64,000 bases of DNA from Isoetes taiwanensis (Eukaryota; Streptophyta; Lycopodiopsida; Isoetales; Isoetaceae). The position numbers were made by a program, and so were the translations under genes. Within the stretch, counting starts at the first letter, position 1. The number at the start of each line of letters is the position of its first letter. Below, one piece after another: positions 56,512 to 64,000 of this stretch. The stretch covers positions 4,708,028 through 4,772,027 of the forward strand of contig JAJEKV010000013.1 of NCBI GenBank assembly GCA_021234155.1. The letters run 5' to 3'. The notes beneath the pieces are model-generated. The model did not search any database, had not been told where the DNA came from, and was given only the letters and a program-made list of their open reading frames with translations.

Positions 56512-59500
56512 TAATTTTATTGTAGAATTATATGAGTAAGATGTAGGATTTAGGAACATATCTAGGGCTGCCACTCGTGCTCCTTTTAAGTTATTGTCCA
56601 AGTTGGATGTCACATTTATAACTATTGAAATGTCAAATAGTTGCAACTATTGAAATTCAACCACTCTATTTTCTTCGTGGCATTTGGATTCATGCAACAT
56701 TGTGAAAGATCCAACAGTTTCCTTCATTATGAAATGACAATTACATCTACAACATACTATAAAAGTGGCGTGTATATTTTTTACAACAGTTGTGGTGAAC
56801 CCAATGCGACTTGTTTGGCATTGAGATAAGAGCACTCTAAAATATTACAATGTTGTAAATACTATTGCTAGTTGTATATGATTTACAAACCCTTTGCAAT
56901 AACAAAATAGAATGATCCTATTGAACGTGATTTGGTACATCTATTAGCAAATGGCAGTTAGAACCATAACTTTGACTAAAAACAAACCTCATTGTTCTTT
57001 GGGCCTAAGTAGAACTCTATTGTAGGCAATCAAGAAGTAGCATAGGTAGAATATGTTGCTAAATTGAATTAGGGGCAAGAGAAAGGAGAATTGAAGAAGA
57101 CAATTATTATAGATATAGGTATCATGTGAGAGTTGAAACTTCCCCCTTGGAAAGAAGTTTACTATTAGTTGAGGATTTTAACCTACATTGGCAATGTGGT
57201 TGTAGTGATAACTGCAAGGAATCCATCATTTGAGGTAGCAATTTCTGCCTATGTACAATAAATCAAAGATCATAACTTGAAATGATGTTTGTAACTCCTA
57301 ACATTGCAAATGCACATTCTTCCATTAGAAACAAATTCTAAATGTATGCATGCAATTTATACACTTTTGCCTAATGTTGCAAATGCATATTCTTTCATTC
57401 CATGCTACTTATATTCAGTGCTGAATGTAGCTCCATACCTCTCCCTTTCTGAAACATACATGTGTTGGAATCGCTATTGTAGGAACTATGAATACTAATG
57501 ATATTGATTTATTGACATTGTTCGTCAATAAATATCATCCTCAATCTGCACATTCCTTACGATCATTGCACTCCACGATCTACATCATGTGTTAAGTTCC
57601 TATAAACATCTCTACTGCATAATCAGAGAATTCATTGGAAGCATGTAAACTTAGCCCCTAAGTCCCATTGAGTGCCATTATAGCCACTATTTAGAAGTGA
57701 CGCTATTTAGAAGCATGAAAATTATATTAGACGTTATCTTTCCTGTAGATTGAGTTGCTGAGCCTAGTAGATTGAGTTGCTGAGTCTAGTGGAGCAAGCA
57801 CAGTCATGGGTGTTTTGGAGGATCAGTCTGGCTAGGTAGCTCATTTGGAATATCGTTGCCTATATATTGTGACATGCATTGTCTTTTGCATTGGGAACGT
57901 GTTTGAAACAAATGGGTATGTATATCCCATAGATCCGCATGTGTTCAATATGCTAGCAAAGGGTAATTAAACATTCGTCTTTCTTGCATTTCATGTCTTT
58001 CTTGAATTTGATGTCACAGCTGAGAGACCATTATTGTGGGTTACAAATTGCTCTACATGAGCTTAAGTTATGGAAGTTCAGGACATGCATCTAATGGAAG
58101 CAAATCATCAAAAAATTTCCATCATTATAATTTCTATACTTACTGAGGAAGGTTGTACCTAGAAATATAGGTCTCCAACCTGTTAGAATGTTATGAGGTT
58201 GCCTCCTGATAAGTATGCAGTTCGATAACATGCTTTGAAAATGGTGGTGAGAGCAACCTTGTTGAACTTTGTCATTTTCTTCTGAAGTCCCATTGCTTCC
58301 TTGTTATCTTGATGGGCATAAAGTACCTGATTTTGCATTTTGCAGAGACTGTCTTTTTACAAAACATGTCCATTGTACTAAAATCATGGCAACATTAGTT
58401 TCATAATGAACTTGCATGTACAAACACAACAGGTATCTTGTTGAGCTTTTGAGGCACATCACAATTTAATGCTCTGATGATATTTAGTTAGATATGCAAT
58501 AGAGTTTAGTACTTCAGAGATAGATAGAGACATGGAAGCAAGGAATGAATGTTGATAATTAGATATGCAATAGAGTTTAGTAACAAAATTCTAGAATCTC
58601 AGCTTCTCATAATTATGTGGAGACACAGTATTATAATGATGTCACGGAAAAAACACTTGTTTTCTATGACTGGACACAGAAGTCGGGCGCCTTAAAAGGA
58701 ATTCTGAGACATTCAGCATAGGAAGGGCGGTAGTACTATTATTCATTCTGGCATTATGAGTGCCATTCGGCATGCAGCAGATATCCCACATCATGATAAG
58801 CAAAGGCAGCATTAATCTATTGTGTTATTCATTTTGTGACAAATGCCATGCATTGGATCGTATTTACTGTCATAATCTTTAAAATAGTCTAGAACCAGTC
58901 TATCCAAAACTCTGTTGGTCTCATCAAAGTCTATACATATCAAAGAGGGAACTGCCAAGTCCATAATTAGATTCCAATCTTAGTGGAAAAGGATATATGT
59001 GCTCCATATTCTGATCATACCTTATATTACAATTGAGCAGTTGAGTCAGGTTCATTTAATAATTTAGAGGCTAATAACAAAGACCACAATACCAAAAATG
59101 AATTCTAACATTTAAGGTTATGAATGTATGTATATACATTTCCAACAACGACCCAAAAACATTGGCCTGCATCAGATTGTTTAATCTGCTATGGAATGTT
59201 ATAAGATCTAATACTTGTCTTAATAAAGTGTAGAACGGATTCCCCATGGTTAGCATTGTAAAAAAATTACCGGGAAGAAGCTAGCTTTAGTGTTTCTACT
59301 CAACATCAAAAGAATAACATCATGGAGTTTGAGATTGTCCAATTAATAATGCAGTTCAAAATTCCATGGCTTGCCACACTTTGAAGTATTAGACCCTTTA
59401 CAAAGAACATATGAAACAATGTACAAAAGGTATTAGGAACAACTAAGTGCTAGAACTTGCGCACAGATATAGCCTGTCTACATCTGGAATCCAAACAAAT

Positions 59501-60463
59501 ATAGAAAATGCAAACAAATATTTGAGCAGATGTGAATTGACCAGATAAAGAGCAGCTTGTGCAAACTCTGCAAACTGTGAATCTTGCAGCCTAGAGATTC
59601 TACTTTTATTTGCCCTCATGGAAGACCCGAGGACTATCAACCTGCATTTAGGATTTCATTTAATACCCCCTAGGATAAAGCAAGTACATGGTACCCTTAT
59701 GAGAAATCAATTGCATGTCCGCTCAAAAGGAGATTGAATAGAAACGCTATCCTCATCATCTTCCAATAGTTACTGCAATTCAAAAGAATTCAATGCTTAC
59801 ATTTGAGAGTTGATGGTAGAATATATGAGGTAATGATTCCATGTTTGATGGCAATTTCGTTTCAAATAATCTATACCTGCAGGTGAAATAAGGAGTTTTA
59901 AAACCTAGCTCTAGAAGCTCTTATTTTGCTCAAGCCGTGCAATACCCCTGTTTATGCGAATTTAGCCAAAAACACAACCGAAAGTTAACAAAGAAACTAA
60001 GGAAGATACAGATCGAAAAGCGCCCCATCTTTATAATCCCTTTGAGGATATCCTTATTGACCAGCCCAGATGCTTGGGGATTCTTGAAGACCTGTGGCAT
60101 CCATGCCGTATGCCCTATCGACGGGATAAGGTCGAGCCAAATAAAGGAATACCAAAAACCCAAAATCACACTTCGAATTTTTCTTTGATATTTGGATGAT
60201 CGGAATGTTTTCCGGCAAAGAAAATCCCTATAACCTTAGGAACTCAATCTTAAAAAAATTCCAAAAACTTTTTTTACCATACCGGATAATCCCAAATTAA
60301 AAGAGTTGATATTCATCCAAATAACATATAGAAGCAAAATGTTGGGTTTGATATCTTATAAACCATTGAACAATTAACAAGGAATTCTCAGAAATTGAAA
60401 GTGCACCAGAAATGCACCTTTAACAGCTTAAGATGAAATGTTTAACATTGTGTCAAACACATT
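56512..60463. other. Long non-coding stretch
   Basis: Nearly 4 kb without a recognised gene. Small direct repeats: TAGATTGAGTTGCTGAGYCTAGT twice at about 57745-57793, and TTAGATATGCAATAGAGTTTAGTA at about 58487 and 58557. Scattered open frames of about 60-80 codons on both strands show no family features. May be the decayed body of the Helitron-like element that starts at 56484. Confidence 0.5.
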
Positions 60464-61297
60464 TCATTTCATTCTCTCTAAAAATGCAGCAAAGGACTTT
60501 TGCATTTCTTCCATGACAATAAGTTTGCGGGCTTCATTCTCTTGCATCATATGCAACTTACGATCTTCATTTTCCCCGTGACGCTCTAAAGACTTGGTGA
60601 GCTCCTTTCCTGTTGCTAAAACATCTTCCATCAATGATAAAGCAATTGCTCTCGTCTTCTTTTTCCCGCTTGTAAATTCAGGTGTCTCTTTCTTCACCAT
60701 AACATCTTTCTTCAACTGATCATGATCTAGTATTTCAGAATTATCATCCAAGTCTATTGCTCCTGCATGAACATGTTTTTTAACATTGGCCCTTTGGCCA
60801 AAATAACTGTCTAAGAGCTTGAAATGAGGGCAGCTTTCTCGCCTGTCATTCCCAGAGACAGCATTCCAAGTGTTATCACTCTGGAACTGCTTGAAGACAT
60901 ATTGGAATTTCTTCCTGCATGCTTTGGAATCTTTTTTGAAATCAGGACAAGTTGCAACAACTCTAATACGTACCTTGTTCCACAAGTCTACGCCTTGTTT
61001 CGGTGGTGCAAGAAAATCTTCAATCATCTCACAACGTGCGTGAAGCAAAGCCACAACGTGATGGTCGGGCCACATTCTAGGAGCAAGGTCATCCTCTTCT
61101 GCAGATTCTTCTTTGCAAACTTTACCATCAATCTGGTTCTCCTTCTTCTCCTTCTTCTTTGTGGCTTCATTGTTAGTCTTCGATGGGCGTCCTCTTTTCT
61201 TTGATGGAATAGGTTGTGGTAAAGGAATGGTTGAGGCATTTTGAGATAAAGGAATCGTTGAGGCAGTTTGAGATGTGGCAACTGAGCACATTTGCAT
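60464..61297 (-). CDS. Trihelix (Myb/SANT-like) DNA-binding protein with AT-hook
   Basis: 277 aa from the ATG at 61297 (MQMCSVATSQ) to TGA. Ser/Thr/Pro-rich start, an AT-hook-like KKRGRPSK at 33-40 that would contact AT-rich minor groove, and a Lys/Glu linker. The trihelix domain at about 74-167 has the spaced aromatics of the family (MWPDHHVVALL, LWNKV, CRKKFQYVFKQFQ, FKLLDSYFG). A charged coiled coil at about 235-277 (NEDRKLHMMQENEARKLIVM) probably dimerises. Likely a nuclear transcription factor, or the Myb-like partner protein of a PIF/Harbinger element. Upstream, 61529-61338 encodes MDASQPEYVPCTQDSDIQIL and further Pro/Ser-rich sequence in another frame, starting right after a TTTGCTTTCAG acceptor. 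The original start may therefore be 61529, with a frame change at about 61340 (mutation, assembly error or alternative splicing). A donor CTCTCAG|GTATG at about 61668 suggests a 5' UTR intron. Confidence 0.75.
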   Translation of the reverse strand: MQMCSVATSQTASTIPLSQNASTIPLPQPIPSKKRGRPSKTNNEATKKKEKKENQIDGKVCKEESAEEDDLAPRMWPDHHVVALLHARCEMIEDFLAPPKQGVDLWNKVRIRVVATCPDFKKDSKACRKKFQYVFKQFQSDNTWNAVSGNDRRESCPHFKLLDSYFGQRANVKKHVHAGAIDLDDNSEILDHDQLKKDVMVKKETPEFTSGKKKTRAIALSLMEDVLATGKELTKSLERHGENEDRKLHMMQENEARKLIVMEEMQKSFAAFLERMK

Positions 61298-61337
61298 TGA
61301 TGGAAAAGAACCAATTTGCGGGCTGATTTTGCATAAA

Positions 61338-61529
61338 CTAAGCTGTAGTAAGTGAGTCACTTGGCGAGGGAAGCGGATAAGGCATGGGTGAGCGTGTGGC
61401 AACAAATTGGTTTGTCTGATAAGGAAAAGTTGGATGACAATTTGAAGGTGGATAGCTTTCAGAGCAATGGAGAATTTGAATGTCACTGTCTTGTGTGCAA
61501 GGAACATATTCTGGCTGGCTTGCATCCAT
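61338..61529 (-). other. Likely 5' coding part of the trihelix gene in another frame
   Basis: Open frame starting at an ATG directly behind a consensus splice acceptor (TTTGCTTTCAG|ATGG). The composition (Pro, Ser, Thr, Gln) is typical of a transcription-factor N-terminus. It ends at a stop about 40 bases before the downstream ATG of the trihelix frame. Confidence 0.5.
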
Positions 61530-61669
61530 CTGAAAGCAAAAGAAACACTATGATACACATAATTGAAAGCAAAAAAAAAAAAGACTCTGATACACATAAT
61601 CTAATGTAGACAATCGCGGAAGAAAAATAGCAGATGATAACAAATTAGTGAAAGACTATTTCATACCTG

Positions 61670-62889
61670 AGAGAATGGAGGTCGGATTAGAATTGGTGCA
61701 GACGCAGTGAGGCTCCCTTACCAAAAGCTGATGCAGACGCAATTGATGGCGCCAAATCTCCAAGAAGCGGTATGAGCTGGAGATTTTGTCGATGTGGTTG
61801 CCCGCCAAATGTTTGGACAGGCGGTGTTGCCCGTCAAAAATTCTCTGGGTGCAAAAACTGTGACAAGGATTTGGGCACCGTAAGTGTGATGGCTTGGGTG
61901 CCTAAACGATACACATGGCCATTTTGTATTGGTTTGTTTTTTAATAATGTTTAGTTTGGGCGGTAATGTGATTTCGGCCTTATTTCCATTTTTAAATTTA
62001 GTGAGATAATGCACATAACTCTATGGTTGCCTACAAGAAAGTTGTACCTTATGGCTGGCAATGCCGGGCACCCGTTGCTTGTTAGAATAATGCAAGATGC
62101 TAAAGAGGGATAGGAACGAAGAACCAGAGAAAGTGTTATTAGATACTATAAATCCAGATATCAAGAAACTAGCTCGCATTTCCGAGCTCGCTTGTAGCAA
62201 TGCCAAAAAAGGTGAGGATGTAACCGTCTTTCTAGTCACACATGTTTCACCCATTGATAATGCCAACATCCCCCTATAACAACTAAAACCCTAACACATG
62301 ATGCCATATGACAATCAAAGCTACTTGGCACCTTCTGGTTTATTGTATTTCATGCATAAGGCTACAAGTTGCACAAGGAGATAAAGTAATGTATTTCGTG
62401 CGTAAGGCTGCAAGGTGCATAAGGAAAGGAAATTGAACAGTTCAGGTGGATATTCAATGCATTTGGAATGTAGCATAATTGAGTACCCATATAGGAATGG
62501 AGGAAGTCCCAAAGAGAGGCAGTCCCAAAGTTATCATATCCAGAGGGGACCAATGATCTGAAGAAACCAAAACCATAGGGTCCCCATTGATATTTAGAGG
62601 CTCATTAAAAACCATTAAAATGGCCACTAGCAGTTATGCGGGGAAGAGGGTGCACGATATTTTGGGACCTGAGGGGGTCAATGGCCAAAGAATATTCGAA
62701 TATCCTTCTCCCTATTTTTTGCATTGATAGGATCATTCTAGCCGCCACTTTTCTTTTGTGCTAATCTTTTGCCTTTAAACATGTTTAGTCTTCCATAACC
62801 TTGTTTAGGACCTGCTAATTTCATAAACCTTTTTGTGCTCATATCTAGTACTTGCTAAGAGCATTGTAACAGATCAGATTGTGCGGAAA
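61670..62889. other. Intergenic region between trihelix gene and PFP alpha
   Basis: Divergent 5' ends of two genes face each other here. It contains the Helitron-like remnant at 62053-62085 and a two-copy repeat of TGTATTTCATGCATAAGGCT / TGTATTTCGTGCGTAAGGCT (about 62342-62432). Promoters of both genes should lie here; no TATA box was called with confidence. Confidence 0.5.
62053..62085 (+). mobile_element. Decayed Helitron-like 3' terminus, plus strand
   Basis: GGCTGGC-AAT-GCCGGGC hairpin (two mismatches), then ACCCGTTGCTTG and TTAG in place of CTAG. Same layout as the other termini but eroded. Confidence 0.35.
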
Positions 62890-63956
62890 ATGGGTCTTGT
62901 AGAAGGCGGACTTACTGGCCTCCAGTATCTCCGTAGCTTGTATCAGCCAGAGCTTCCCCCGGCGCTCAAGGTTCCTTTTTTCTTTCCGACTTTTCCTTTT
63001 TCCTCCAGATTCTTCTTCTCATTCTGTCGTGCGATTCGGTTTCTCTCTTCAATCTTTTGGATTGTGCTTTTTATTTTCCTTTTCCGAGTTGGGTTGCGTT
63101 TGTTCTGTTTTTAGTTCAACTTTTTTTCTTTTTTTTTCTCATAAAAATGCGATCTGATGGATCTGCTCAACCGTTTGTTATATTATGAATTCTACATGTC
63201 TGCAGCGTAAGGTTTCATATTCAATACATGCCAATCGTTGTTTAACTCGAAATGTATTTTGTGATATGGTTGCTTCAGTCGGGAAAAGTTCAAGTTTTGA
63301 AGGCAGATGCCACCGCTGCAGCTGATCCTTCAGATGCGTTAGCGATTAGCAGGTCTTTTCCTTTTACTTATGGGCAGCCTCTTGTTCAAATATTTGGGTC
63401 TCCAGAAGGCGAGCAAAAGGGCCCTGCATTGAGGTACATCATCTTAACTTGATTTTGTAATGGTATGAGCTTGAATACAATTCGACCCATTGCTTTCTAT
63501 CTGTCTCATTTGTTTATGTGGCCTCCTCAATATTCGTCACCAACCTTTTCATTACCATAGAAAATGCTGACTATTGGACATTTTCACGTTTACACCTGAT
63601 CTGTTCTTTTACCTGTTTAACAGAATAGGTATCGTGTTCTGTGGGAGACAGGCACCTGGCGGACACAACATAGTTTCTGGTCTGTTTGATGCTTTGAAGA
63701 CACATAACAAAGAGAGTGTTCTACTTGGCATTGTTGGTGAGTAACTAGGCTTTAGGGATTTCATTATAGTAGCCAGAAAAAGCTAAACAAATTTCACAAG
63801 TAAATCCCTTTGTGGTCTTTTTTGGAATTGAATAAAGATTTAAATGCACTTAACTCAGCATTTATCTTTAACTTGTATTAGGAGGTACGGAAGGGCTGTT
63901 TGCTCAAAAAGCTATTGAAATTACAGAAGACCTTCTATCAAGACACCGAAATCAAG
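62890..63956 (+). CDS. PFP-alpha: Pyrophosphate-fructose 6-phosphate 1-phosphotransferase alpha subunit, first four coding exons
   Basis: PFP reversibly phosphorylates fructose 6-phosphate with pyrophosphate in the cytosol. The alpha subunit is the regulatory partner, responding to fructose 2,6-bisphosphate, in an alpha/beta complex. Exons: 62890-62970, 63279-63433, 63624-63736, 63882-63956, all GT-AG with consistent phase; 141 residues are encoded before the window ends. Landmarks are [11 protein letters not shown] near the N-terminus, [11 protein letters not shown], then [16 protein letters not shown] (79-94) and [19 protein letters not shown] rather than LSGGQ at the active-site loop separates alpha from beta subunits. 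The linker between GQPLV and RIGIVF ([15 protein letters not shown]) is shorter and less angiosperm-like than I expect. ATG 62890 is chosen because the family starts a few residues before the YQPELPP motif. It looks functional as far as seen. Confidence 0.92.
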
Positions 63957-64000
63957 GTAATTATTTTGTTTCTCACCGTTTAATCCTTGTACTGTGTATA

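Noticed and set aside
60464-61597. Full 377-codon frame of the trihelix gene starting at 61597
   Set aside because: The first 100 codons read a Phe-rich, non-protein-like sequence over an intron and the alternative-frame N-terminus, so ATG 61297 is preferred.
1-64000. CRISPR arrays, bacterial operons, ribosome binding sites
   Set aside because: The window is plant nuclear DNA; all short-period repeats are direct minisatellites without spacer-repeat structure.
1-64000. tRNA or rRNA genes
   Set aside because: No cloverleaf or rRNA-like segment was noticed; the only tRNA-related matches are the two primer-binding sites.

Overview
The window is nuclear DNA of a land plant with a large, repeat-rich genome. 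The evidence is spliced plant housekeeping genes (PFP alpha subunit, class 3 lipase, trihelix factor) with GT-AG introns, plant-type Ty3/gypsy elements primed by tRNA-iMet and tRNA-Gln, L1-type LINEs with a DUF4283-like ORF1, hAT and PIF/Harbinger transposases, and Helitron-like termini. I cannot fix the lineage from sequence alone. The PFP protein differs enough from the angiosperm type that a fern or gymnosperm is possible, but this is only a guess. LAYOUT: 1-7.8 kb is the right-hand part of a broken Ty3/gypsy element on the minus strand (integrase to gag, tRNA-Gln primer site, long putative 5' LTR). 7.8-10.3 kb is a decayed hAT transposase. 11.3-14.8 kb holds a complete seven-exon class 3 lipase gene on the minus strand. 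14.9-19.5 kb is Helitron territory: two minus-strand 3' termini, a candidate 5' terminus, a near-perfect 35-bp stem-loop and a triplicated exon-like unit. 19.5-27.5 kb is non-coding sequence with several tandem repeats and a mosaic of exact short repeats. 27.6-33.1 kb is a nearly full-length L1-like LINE (minus strand), and 34.2-37.5 kb is a second, 5'-truncated copy of the same subfamily. 37.5-43.3 kb holds small tandem duplications, a plus-strand Helitron-like end and a PIF/Harbinger transposase relic. 43.264-56.483 kb is a 13.2-kb chromovirus (Ty3/gypsy with chromodomain) having 1.57-kb LTRs and a 5-bp TGGTG target duplication. It is inserted within the 3' terminus of a Helitron-like element. 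56.5-60.4 kb has no gene I recognise. 60.46-61.5 kb is a trihelix/AT-hook factor (minus strand). From 62.89 kb the first four coding exons of PFP alpha run off the right edge. MOST UNUSUAL: the chromovirus carries about 4.4 kb between primer site and gag. This leader is built from two modules, each with paired palindromic hairpins, a CTATAAATAG box and, about 110-120 bp later, an ATGGC start. The first start opens with MARTKQTA, identical to the first eight residues of histone H3 including its initiator Met. This is a striking candidate for chromatin mimicry by a retroelement that also has a chromodomain. All retroelements here look broken and are described as fossils. The only clearly host genes are the lipase, PFP alpha and probably the trihelix factor.
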